7,068 nt of DNA from Paracoccaceae bacterium (GCA_009922885.1 RFUP01000115.1:1-7068); one strand, 5' to 3'. Numbered from the stretch's first letter, positions 1 through 6,782 are shown. Translations and numbers: made by a program. The notes: generated from the letters alone by a model not told the origin.

Positions 1-1
1 T

Positions 2-172
2 AATACGGAACTCCTTTTTGTACCTGATGCATTAATGAGCGATCATACATTGCATCGCGTGATGATTTCAGGGGTTAAAGATTCAGCCGGTAATCTGATT
101 GTGGATGCGATGATCGCGGCGGAAGCGCGTTTGGGGACTTTGTGTGATGTGCTTTGGGAGAAACTGGCATGA
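2..172 (+). CDS. C-terminal 56 codons of an unrecognised protein, translationally coupled to the HMG-CoA reductase gene
   Basis: This frame is open from the left edge to a TGA at 170-172, so the gene starts outside the window. The visible peptide begins NTELLFVPDALMSDHT and ends CDVLWEKLA. I do not recognise the family. It does not look like the C-terminus of HMG-CoA lyase, the usual partner of a degradative HMG-CoA reductase. No signal, membrane segment or catalytic motif is evident in this tail. The stop overlaps the ATG of the next gene as ATGA (169-172), the usual arrangement for translational coupling, so the two are probably co-transcribed and may be functionally linked. Base composition is odd: the first 60 bases are about 40% GC and the next 60 about 48%, against above 60% in the neighbouring genes. 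Codons such as TTA, ACA and GTA appear here and are rare downstream. Coding status rests on the open frame and the ATGA overlap. Confidence 0.6.
   Translation, partial: NTELLFVPDALMSDHTLHRVMISGVKDSAGNLIVDAMIAAEARLGTLCDVLWEKLA
156..160 (+). promoter_or_regulatory. Ribosome binding site that fixes the HMG-CoA reductase start
   Basis: GGGAG lies 8 bases before the ATG at 169. This favours ATG 169 over the in-frame TTG at 154, which would add only five residues and would lie upstream of this site. The site lies inside the end of the preceding gene. Confidence 0.7.
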
Positions 173-1416
173 CATCGCGGATTTCGGGCTTTCACGCGCT
201 GACGCGGGCTGAACGCCTGGCGAAAGTGGCGGACGTGACGGGGCTTTCGGAGGCGGAGGTGGCGCATCTGACGCGCGAGGCGGAGGCTTCGGGCGAGTTG
301 TGCGAGCATCTGTCGGAAAACGTGGTTTCGGTGATGGCGATCCCTTTGGGGGTTGCGACCAACGTGACGGTGGACGGGGTGGATGCCTTGGTGCCGATGG
401 CCACGGAAGAGGCGAGTGTGATTGCGGCTGTGTGCAACGGGGCGCGGGCCTGCCGAGAGGCGGGGGGAATCACGACTTCGGCTGATGCACCGCGGATGAT
501 TGCGCAGGTGCAGATCACTGGGTTGGCCGATCCGCATCTGGCGCGGGCGCGGGTGCTGGAGCGGGAAGCGGAGTTGAAGGCGCTGTGCGACGGGGTGGAC
601 CCGATGCTGGTGAAGCTCGGCGGTGGGTTCCGTTCGGTTGAAGCGCGGGTGGCGGGCGGTTTCCTCATCGTGCATCTGATTGTGGATGTGCGCGACGCGA
701 TGGGGGCGAATGCGGTGAACACCATGGCCGAAACCTGTGCGCCACATCTGGAGGGATGGACGGGCGGTACGGCGCGGTTGCGGATTCTCTCGAACCTCGC
801 CGATCGGCGGCTGGTGCGGGCACGGGCGACTTGGCCTGCGGCGGAGATCGGGGCGGAGACGGTGCAGGGTATCCTCGAAGCCTATGCCTTTGCGGCCTGC
901 GATCCCTATCGCGCGGCGACGCATAACAAGGGGATCATGAACGGGATTTCCGCTGTGGGGATGGCGACGGGGCAGGATACGCGGGCCTTGGAGGCCGGGG
1001 CGCACGCCTATGCCGCGACACGGCCCGGTGGTTATGGGCCTTTGACCACTTACGAGAAGGACAAGAACGGCGATCTGGTGGGGATGATCGAATGCCCGAT
1101 GCCGGTTGGGATCGTGGGCGGTGCGACGCGGGCGCATCCGACGGCGCGGGCCTCGCTGAAGATCATGGGGATCACCAATGCCGACCGCTTGGCGCGGGTG
1201 ATGGCGGCTGTTGGTTTGGTGCAGAACTTCTCGGCGATGCGGGCTTTGGCGACGGAAGGCATTCAACGCGGACATATGACGCTCCATGCGCGCAACCTTG
1301 CGGTTTCGGCCGGGGCGAAGGGCGATCAGATCGGGCAGGTGGCTGCCGAGATGGTGGCGCGGAAATCGGTGCGTGAAGAGACCGCGCGGGAGATTTTGGC
1401 GGCGCTCAAAGCGTAA
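169..1416 (+). CDS. mvaA: Class II hydroxymethylglutaryl-CoA reductase (degradative type)
   Basis: A 415-residue soluble protein interconverting HMG-CoA and mevalonate plus CoA with NAD(P)H. Its length and motifs match class II bacterial enzymes such as Pseudomonas mevalonii MvaA, which uses NAD(H) to catabolise mevalonate. Seen in the sequence: the substrate-binding stretch from ENVVSVMAIPLG (about 50-61) to the EE pair at 80-81, one of which is the catalytic glutamate; TTSADAPRMIAQVQI (102-116); DAMGANAVNTMAE (176-188); RILSNLADRR (205-214); the catalytic lysine K254 in THNKGIMNG; the catalytic aspartate D270 in GQDTRALEAG; and the catalytic histidine H369 in GHM, near the C-terminus in the flap region. 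There are no membrane segments, unlike eukaryotic class I enzymes. The start at ATG 169 is supported by GGGAG 8 bases upstream and the 4-base overlap with the preceding gene. The physiological direction and cofactor cannot be read from the sequence. No HMG-CoA lyase or mevalonate-pathway kinase gene is visible nearby. Confidence 0.93.
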   Translation: MTSRISGFHALTRAERLAKVADVTGLSEAEVAHLTREAEASGELCEHLSENVVSVMAIPLGVATNVTVDGVDALVPMATEEASVIAAVCNGARACREAGGITTSADAPRMIAQVQITGLADPHLARARVLEREAELKALCDGVDPMLVKLGGGFRSVEARVAGGFLIVHLIVDVRDAMGANAVNTMAETCAPHLEGWTGGTARLRILSNLADRRLVRARATWPAAEIGAETVQGILEAYAFAACDPYRAATHNKGIMNGISAVGMATGQDTRALEAGAHAYAATRPGGYGPLTTYEKDKNGDLVGMIECPMPVGIVGGATRAHPTARASLKIMGITNADRLARVMAAVGLVQNFSAMRALATEGIQRGHMTLHARNLAVSAGAKGDQIGQVAAEMVARKSVREETAREILAALKA

Positions 1417-1604
1417 GCTTCTGAAAAAACTGGCGTAGATCGGCGCAGCGCTCTGGAAATGGGCGTTGCGCTTCGCGGTGGCCCTTTGGCGGAGGCGCTG
1501 ATGGCGGCGGGGGTGCTTATTTGCTGATCGCCGAGCGCGTGGCGTCGTGGCGCGAGCGGCGGGTGCAGTGGGTTTTGGAGAGGCTGGCGCAGCTTGTGGG
1601 CGTT
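1417..1604. other. Intergenic stretch between convergent genes, possibly containing a decayed coding remnant
   Basis: These 188 bases separate the ends of the HMG-CoA reductase gene (+) and the acetyltransferase gene (-). No intact gene, tRNA or clear stem-loop with a T-run was seen. Two plus-strand readings look protein-like but lie in different frames. One, around 1458-1524, gives MGVALRGGPLAEALMAAG before a TGA at 1525-1527. The other, from about 1521, gives LLIAERVASWRERRVQW and stays open to a TGA at 1638-1640, overlapping the end of the acetyltransferase gene. This could be a frameshifted relic or simply GC-rich sequence, where long open frames are common by chance. I cannot assign a family. 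Confidence 0.3.
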
Positions 1605-2072
1605 TCACACGTCGAGGCTGTAGGTGATCGAGGTCGGTGACGGATAGCCTGCGTGCGCGGTGCGGCCCGTTTCGGTGAAGCCGAGCGCGGTGAAGGCCTT
1701 CTGGTTTTCGACGAGTTCGATACGTGTTTGCAGGGTGAGCGACGGCAGGCCGAGCGCCTTGGCGCGCTCCAGTGCATGCGCGATCATCCGGCGCGCCAGC
1801 CCCGAGCCGCGATGCGAAGGCGCGATGGCCATTTTCCCCAAGTAGAGCGTATCTGTTTGCGGTGTGAGCACCATGCAAGCAAGGGGTGGCGTTCCGGCAA
1901 CCCAAAGCTCGCCAGCTTTCGCGGCCTCAGAAAAGGAGGCGGGTGTCATGCGGGTAAGGGAGGAGGGGGGATCGATCCGGCCTTCCATATAGGCGAAAGC
2001 AGCGATCAGGAGCGCGTGGACATCTGTCATGTCCGCTTCTGGGGGAAGTTGGTGGAAGCGGGGCGATTCCAT
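1605..2072 (-). CDS. GNAT-family N-acetyltransferase
   Basis: A 155-residue protein with the single-domain GNAT fold, transferring an acetyl group from acetyl-CoA to an amine. The substrate is unknown. The key evidence is motif A, LYLGKMAIAPSHRGSGLARR, where beta-4 is followed by the R/QxxGxG/A acetyl-CoA pyrophosphate-binding loop (HRGSGLA). The next helix is RMIAHALERAKALG, then a beta-5/motif B region (LTLQTRIELVENQKAFTALGF) with the family's typical N-x-x-A-x-x-x-Y/L-x-x-x-G-F ending, and a final strand ITYSLDV. The ATG at 2072 is chosen because AAGGA lies 6 bases before it and the N-terminus MESPRFHQLPPEADMTDVHALL fits the first strand and helix. The open frame extends upstream to 2243 but that extension does not resemble protein. 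The gene is divergent from smc. Its role cannot be inferred from context. Confidence 0.85.
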   Translation of the reverse strand: MESPRFHQLPPEADMTDVHALLIAAFAYMEGRIDPPSSLTRMTPASFSEAAKAGELWVAGTPPLACMVLTPQTDTLYLGKMAIAPSHRGSGLARRMIAHALERAKALGLPSLTLQTRIELVENQKAFTALGFTETGRTAHAGYPSPTSITYSLDV

Positions 2073-2078
2073 GGGGTT

Positions 2079-2083
2079 TCCTT
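2079..2083 (-). promoter_or_regulatory. Ribosome binding site of the GNAT gene
   Basis: On the minus strand AAGGA is followed by 6 bases and then the ATG at 2072. It supports this start over more upstream in-frame codons. Confidence 0.6.
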
Positions 2084-2098
2084 TCGTTCGCCGCCAAG

Positions 2099-2112
2099 CT
2101 GCGGCACCGCAG
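2099..2112. repeat. Short perfect inverted repeat (6-bp arms, 2-base spacer)
   Basis: CTGCGG and CCGCAG flank CA. It lies in the leader of the GNAT gene, 27 bases before its start. It could be an operator half-site pair or a small hairpin. At this GC content a 6-bp palindrome can also arise by chance. Confidence 0.3.
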
Positions 2113-2129
2113 GGAAAGCTGCAAGAGGC

Positions 2130-2138
2130 TGTGGAAAA
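2130..2138 (-). promoter_or_regulatory. DnaA-box match TTTTCCACA
   Basis: The minus strand reads TTTTCCACA, fitting the DnaA-box consensus TTWTNCACA. It lies exactly 20 bp, about two helical turns, from a second box in the same orientation, in the intergenic region between the GNAT gene and smc. The match is seen directly. Binding is inferred. Confidence 0.45.
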
Positions 2139-2149
2139 GCCCCATATCT

Positions 2150-2158
2150 TGTGGATAA
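2150..2158 (-). promoter_or_regulatory. Perfect DnaA box TTATCCACA
   Basis: The minus strand reads TTATCCACA, the strongest consensus DnaA box. Together with the TTTTCCACA site 20 bp away it forms a tandem pair about 100 bp upstream of smc and 60-80 bp upstream of the GNAT start. The surrounding DNA has no AT-rich unwinding element and no further boxes, so it is more likely a DnaA-responsive promoter element, or chance, than an origin. Confidence 0.55.
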
Positions 2159-2207
2159 CCCCTCTATTCACCCCAGATCGGGTTAAAGCGCGTTGACTCG
2201 ATGGGGC

Positions 2208-2220
2208 AGTGCTTGGCACT
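2208..2220. repeat. Short perfect inverted repeat upstream of smc (5-bp arms, 3-base loop)
   Basis: AGTGC and GCACT flank TTG, ending 34 bases before the smc start, between a TTGACT hexamer at 2193-2198 and the ribosome binding site. It could be an operator near the smc promoter. The arms are short, so chance is possible. Confidence 0.3.
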
Positions 2221-2243
2221 CTTGGCCACCACCCTGAGGGCAC

Positions 2244-2248
2244 GGGAG
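2244..2248 (+). promoter_or_regulatory. Ribosome binding site of smc
   Basis: GGGAG lies 6 bases before the GTG at 2255. This supports the GTG start, which also gives the N-terminus MRFTKLRLTGFKSF expected of SMC proteins. Confidence 0.65.
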
Positions 2249-2254
2249 TAACGT

Positions 2255-5200
2255 GTGCGCTTTACGAAACTGCGACTCACTGGCTTCAAGAGCTTCGTCG
2301 ATCCGACGGACCTGCTGATTAAGGACGGGCTGACAGGTGTTGTCGGGCCGAACGGGTGTGGCAAGTCGAACCTTCTGGAAGCCTTGCGTTGGGTGATGGG
2401 CGAGAACCGCCCGACGGCGATGCGCGGCGGCGGGATGGAAGACGTGATCTTCGCGGGGGCGGCCACGCGGCCTGCGCGGAATTTCGCGGAAGTGGCGCTG
2501 GTTCTGGATAACGAGGATCGGCTGGCACCAGCTGGGTTCAATGACAGCGATCAGCTGGAGATCATCCGGCGGATCACGCGGGATGTGGGTTCGGCCTATA
2601 AGGTCAACACCAAGGATGTTCGGGCGCGCGATGTGCAGATGCTTTTTGCAGATGCCTCGACAGGTTGGCGCGTGTGGACGATGTGCTGGAGCAATTGGCG
2701 CAGCAACTTCAGAGCCTTGAGCGGCAAGCGCGGCAGGCGGCGCGGTATCGGGCGATTGGCGAGGAATTGCGGACGGCGGAAGGCATGTTGCTTTACCGCC
2801 GCTGGCGCGAGGCCGATGAGGCGCGGGCCGTGGCGGAAGCGGCGCTACGCGATCGGGTGACGGCAGCAGCACAGGCGGAACTGGCGGCGCGGGCAGCGGC
2901 AAAAGCGCGGGTGGCGGCGGAAGATGCGATGCCGCCGAAGCGGGAGGAAGAGGCCATTGCGGGGGCGATCCTGCAACGGTTGATCGTGCAGCGCGATGCC
3001 TTGGTCGATCAGGAAAGCCGCGCGCGCGAGCAGATCGAGACGTTGAAGAACCGCATTCTGCAGATCGACCGCGATATGGAACGGGAAGGCGGGCTCAATC
3101 GCGATGCGGGCGAGGTGATCCAGCGGCTGGAATGGGAAGCGCGGGAGCTTGCGAAGGCGGGCGAAGGGCATGGTGAGCGCTTGGAGTCGGCGGCAGAAGC
3201 GGCGCGGGAAGCGGCTTCAGTGCTGCAGGAGCGCGAGGCCGAGTTGAGCCAGATCACCGAGGATGTGGCGCGCTTGGCGGCGCGGCACCAATCGGCACAG
3301 CGTTTGGTGGAAGACAGCCGGAAGACGCGCGAGCGTTCAGAAGCGGAAGCGGAGCGTGCGCGGGAAGCTGTTGAGGCGGCGCGCGAGGCTTTGGAAAGTG
3401 CCGCCGAAGCGCAGGAACTGGCGCTGGAGCAAGCGGAAGAGGCGCAGGCCACCGCGGTGTCGGCGGAAGAGGTTCTGGCGGAAGCGGAAGCGGCGCGGGC
3501 GGAGACCCAATCGCGGGAAGCGGAAGCGCGGGGCGAGCGTTCGGAAGCGGAAGGCGAGTTGAACGCGCTTCGGGCCGAGGCCACGGCTTTGGCGCGGCTT
3601 CTGGAGCGGGATACGGCGGAAGGCGGCCAGATCATCGACCGTTTGCAGGTCGAGATGGGGTTCGAGAAGGCGCTTGGGGCGGCTTTGGCGGATGACCTGC
3701 GCGCGCCCGAGGTTGAGGCGGATGGGCCTTCGGGTTGGTCGGCGCTGCCGGCCTATGACGAGGTGCAGGCGCTTCCCGAGGGCGTGACAGCGCTTTCAGC
3801 GCATGTTTCGGTGCCCGAAGTGCTGGAACGCCGGATGGCGCAGATCGGTTTGGTGGATGCCGAGGATGCGGCGCGGCTGCAGCCTTTGCTGAAGCCGGGG
3901 CAGCGGTTGGTTTCGCTGGAAGGCGATCTCTGGCGGTGGGACGGGTTCCGGTCTTGGGCGGAAGAAGCGCCTTCGGCGGCTGCGTTGCGGTTGGAGCAAT
4001 TGAACCGCTTGGAGGGCCTCAAGCAGCAGATGGCGCGGGCCACGGCGAAGGTGGACGGGGCGCGCGATGCCCATGAGGCGCTGACCGCGCGGCTTCGGGC
4101 CTTGACCGATGCGGATCAGGCCGCGCGGGTGGCACGCCGCGCGGCGGATACGTGGGTGGCGGAAGCGGCGCGGGCGTTGAACCGGGCCGAGGCAGAGAAG
4201 AGCTTGGCTGCGGCGAAGTTGGAAAGCCTCGGGCTTGCGGTGGCGCGGCACGAGGAAGAGGCCATGGGCGCGCGGACGCGGATGCTGGAGGCTGAGCGTG
4301 CCATGGGCGCGCTGGACAGTCTGGAAGATGCGCGGGCTTCGGTGGAAGACATCCGCATGACCGTGGAAGCCTCGCGGATCACCATGATGTCGCGTCGTTC
4401 TGCGCATGAAGAAGTGCGGCGTGAGGGCGAAGCGCGCACGCGGCGCTCGCAGGAAGTGACGAAGGAGCTTTCTGGTTGGCGGCACCGTTTGGAGACCGCG
4501 AAGGTGCGGGCTTCGGAACTGGCGGCGCGGCGCGAGGAAAGTGAAGAGGCTTTGGAAGAGGCCAGCGCGGCACCCGAAGAGATCGCGGCCAAGCGCGAGG
4601 CTTTGGGCGAGGAAATCGAGAAGGCCGAAGGGCGGCGCGCGGCGGCGGCCGATGCTTTGGCGGAAGCCGAGAGTGCCTTGCGCGAGGCTCATGGGCAGGA
4701 GCGCGACGCCGAGCGTTTGGCAGGCGAAGCGCGGGAAGCGCGGGCACGGGCCGAAGCGCGGGCGGATGCAGCGCGGGAAACCGTGGCCTATGCCTCGGAG
4801 CGGATTTCCGAAGATCTGGAGACCACGCCAGAGGCGTTATTGGAGCGGCTCGGCGGCAATCCCGAAGCGATGCCCCCCTCGGAGGAAGTGGAAGCCGATG
4901 TGAACCGCTTGAAGCGGCAACGGGAGGCCTTGGGGGCGGTGAACCTGCGCGCGGAGGAAGACGCGAAGGCGGTTCAGGAAGAGCACGATAATCTGGCCAG
5001 TGAGAAGGCCGATCTGGAGGAGGCAATCCGGGCCCTGCGCTCGGGCATTTCGAGCCTCAATCGCGAAGGGCGGGAGCGGCTTTTGACGGCCTTCGAGCAG
5101 GTGAACTCGAACTTCTCGCTTTTGTTCACGCATCTTTTCGGCGGCGGCGAGGCGAGCCTTGTACTTGTTGAGTCGGATGACCCGCTGGAGGCGGGGCTGG

Positions 5201-5550
5201 AGATCATGTGCCAGCCGCCAGGCAAGAAGCTTTCGACGCTGTCGCTCCTCTCTGGGGGTGAACAAACACTGACGGCGCTGGCACTGATTTTCGCGGTGTT
5301 CCTCGCCAATCCGGCTCCGATCTGTGTGCTCGACGAGGTGGACGCGCCTTTGGACGATGCGAACGTGACGCGGTTCTGTGATCTTCTGGACGAGATGACA
5401 CGGCGGACCGACACGCGGTTCCTCATCATCACCCACCATGCGGTGACGATGGCGCGGATGGACCGCCTCTTTGGCGTGACGATGCAGGAGCAGGGCGTTT
5501 CGCAGCTGGTGTCGGTGGACCTGAAGAAGGCCGAGCAGCTTGTCGCTTGA
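2255..5550 (+). pseudogene. smc: Chromosome segregation protein SMC, disrupted by an internal frame-shifting deletion
   Basis: SMC is the ATPase of the Smc-ScpAB condensin that organises the bacterial chromosome. The first frame starts at GTG 2255 and encodes the N-terminal head: FKSFVDP, then Walker A GPNGCGKS at residues 31-38, up to FADASTG (residue 137, base 2665). It then reads out of frame to a TGA at 2858-2860. The second frame picks up at TTG 2665 (ARVDDVLEQL) and runs open for 961 codons to 5550. It holds the first coiled-coil arm (about 1-315 of this fragment), the hinge (about 320-445), the return arm (to about 810) and the C-terminal head with signature LSGGEQ at 862-867, Walker B ICVLDEVDAP with D890-E891, and the switch histidine in IITHH. 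About 50-55 residues normally between ...ASTG and ARVDD are absent, including the Q-loop (VRQG type) and the helix after it. The two parts plus the gap give about 1150 residues, a normal length. No ribosome binding site precedes 2665, so separate translation is unlikely. Confidence 0.88.
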
Positions 5551-5559
5551 TCCTGCGGG

Positions 5560-6729
5560 TTAGAGCTTTCCGAGGAGCGCCGAGGTGGGCCAGCCATCAG
5601 CAGGGAGGCCGAGGCGCTTTTGCTCGGCCTGAACGGCAGCGCGGGTGCCGGAGCCGAGGATGCCATCCACCTTGCCGACATCATGGCCGCGACGGGCGAG
5701 TTTGAATTGCAACTGCTTCATCTGATCGCCGGAGAGGCCCGCTTCGGGGGATTTGGGCCGGAAGGCGGGAGCGCCCATCAGGCGATTGGCGAATTCGGCG
5801 GCGGTGAGCACGTAGGTGAAGCTCTGGTTCCACTCGAAATAGACGTCGAAGTTCGGATAGGCGAGGAAGGCGGGGCCTTTGTGGCCTTGGGGCAGGATGA
5901 GATTTGCGGGCAGGTTCGGGAGAGCGCCCGAGCGCGCCTTCACGCCCATTTTGGCCCAATCCGAGGCTTTGCGCGGTTTGCCGGTGCCGGAGAGGGACCA
6001 GTCCATCGAGGCGGGCACATCCACTTCCTGTAGCCATGGTTGGCCTGCTTTCCAGCCGAGGCTTTGCAGCATTTTCGCGCCGGAAAGAAGCGCATCTGCC
6101 GGAGAGGTTTTCAGGCTGATGTGGCCGTCTCCATCGCCATCGACGCCGTTTTCGAGAATGTCACGCGGGAGCATCTGGACCATGCCGATTTCGCCCGCCC
6201 AAGCGCCCGTGGTTTTCACCGGATCGAAGTCGCCCTTCTCGAAAAGCTCAAGCGCGGCAAAGATCTGCGGGCGGAAGAGCGTGGGGCGGCGGCAATCATG
6301 GGCGAGGGTGAGGAGCGCGTTCAGCGTATTGAAATCGCCTTGGTAGGAGCCATAGTCGGTTTCGAAAGCCCAGAAGGCGAGGAGAACGCCGCGCGGCACG
6401 CCGTATTGTTGTTCGGCACGGGCAAAGGTTGAACCGTGTTGTTTGGCAAGGGCGCGGCCTTTCTGGGTGCGGGCGTCGGAAATCAGGCGCTTCGAGAAGC
6501 TGGTGAAATCCATCTGGAACACACCTTGCTTGCGGTCGGCGGTGAGAACCTTCGGATCTTGCCGGGCGTTGGCCAGAAAACGGTTGATGGCCTCGTTGCT
6601 GTGCCCCTTCTTGAGTGCCTCGGCTTTCAACTCGCGCAGGAAGCCGGGGAAGTCGGCCCCGCAATCCGCGAAGGCGGCAGCAGGGGCAGCGAGGCAGAGG
6701 GCAGTCAGTAGGGGGGCAAGGGCACGCAT
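5560..6729 (-). CDS. Secreted MltB-type lytic murein transglycosylase with C-terminal peptidoglycan-binding domain
   Basis: A 389-residue enzyme that cleaves the MurNAc-GlcNAc bond of peptidoglycan to form 1,6-anhydro-MurNAc ends. It probably acts in the periplasm. Residues 1-21 are a signal peptide (MRALAPLLTALCLAAPAAAFA, likely cut before D22). No cysteine follows in a lipobox, so it is probably soluble. The SLT_2/MltB catalytic domain spans about 25-320. It has catalytic E123 in FETDYGSYQG, the following NALLTLAHDCRRPTLFR segment, GEIGMVQMLP (179-188) and YPNFDVYFEWNQS. An acidic loop DGDGDGH (197-203) resembles the EF-hand calcium site known in E. coli Slt35/MltB. Residues about 333-389 form a PG_binding_1 domain (MKQLQFKLARRGHDVGKVDG ending in TSALLGKL). 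The ATG at 6729 has AGGAG 6 bases upstream. The gene follows cobD on the same strand with a 53-base gap and converges on smc with 9 bases between stops. Confidence 0.92.
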   Translation of the reverse strand: MRALAPLLTALCLAAPAAAFADCGADFPGFLRELKAEALKKGHSNEAINRFLANARQDPKVLTADRKQGVFQMDFTSFSKRLISDARTQKGRALAKQHGSTFARAEQQYGVPRGVLLAFWAFETDYGSYQGDFNTLNALLTLAHDCRRPTLFRPQIFAALELFEKGDFDPVKTTGAWAGEIGMVQMLPRDILENGVDGDGDGHISLKTSPADALLSGAKMLQSLGWKAGQPWLQEVDVPASMDWSLSGTGKPRKASDWAKMGVKARSGALPNLPANLILPQGHKGPAFLAYPNFDVYFEWNQSFTYVLTAAEFANRLMGAPAFRPKSPEAGLSGDQMKQLQFKLARRGHDVGKVDGILGSGTRAAVQAEQKRLGLPADGWPTSALLGKL

Positions 6730-6735
6730 CGGGTT

Positions 6736-6740
6736 CTCCT
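6736..6740 (-). promoter_or_regulatory. Ribosome binding site of the lytic transglycosylase gene
   Basis: On the minus strand AGGAG is followed by 6 bases and the ATG at 6729. This fixes a start that gives a complete signal peptide. Confidence 0.65.
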
Positions 6741-6782
6741 GAATTGGCGCGAGGCTATCAGGATCGCTTGAACGCGCAACTC

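Noticed and set aside
43..1905. A 620-codon open frame on the minus strand across the HMG-CoA reductase gene and beyond
   Set aside because: It is rich in R, P and H with no recognisable domain, and lies antisense to a gene with full catalytic motifs. It is a shadow frame caused by high GC.
2193..2221. A sigma-70 type promoter for smc with -35 TTGACT
   Set aside because: The hexamer at the expected -10 position (GCACTC) is poor, so the call is not supported beyond a single hexamer.
2073..2254. Replication origin, given the DnaA boxes
   Set aside because: Only two boxes, no AT-rich unwinding region, and no origin-associated genes nearby.
2640..2690. Programmed ribosomal frameshifting to make full-length SMC
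   Set aside because: No slippery sequence is evident, and frameshifting could not restore the missing 50-55 residues including the Q-loop.
3320..3560. Tandem repeats of GCGGAAGCG-like units in smc
   Set aside because: These encode the A/E/R-rich heptads of the coiled coil. The units are irregular and explained by codon bias and protein composition.
3796..4692. A 298-codon open frame on the minus strand inside smc, plus several shorter ones
   Set aside because: Compositionally biased (R, P, H) and antisense to the SMC coiled coil and hinge. No family resemblance.
2665..5550. The 961-codon frame as an independent gene starting at TTG 2665
   Set aside because: No ribosome binding site precedes it, and its first residues continue the SMC coiled coil. 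It is the 3' part of a disrupted smc.
5551..5559. Transcription terminator between smc and the transglycosylase gene
   Set aside because: Only 9 bases are available and no stem-loop is present.
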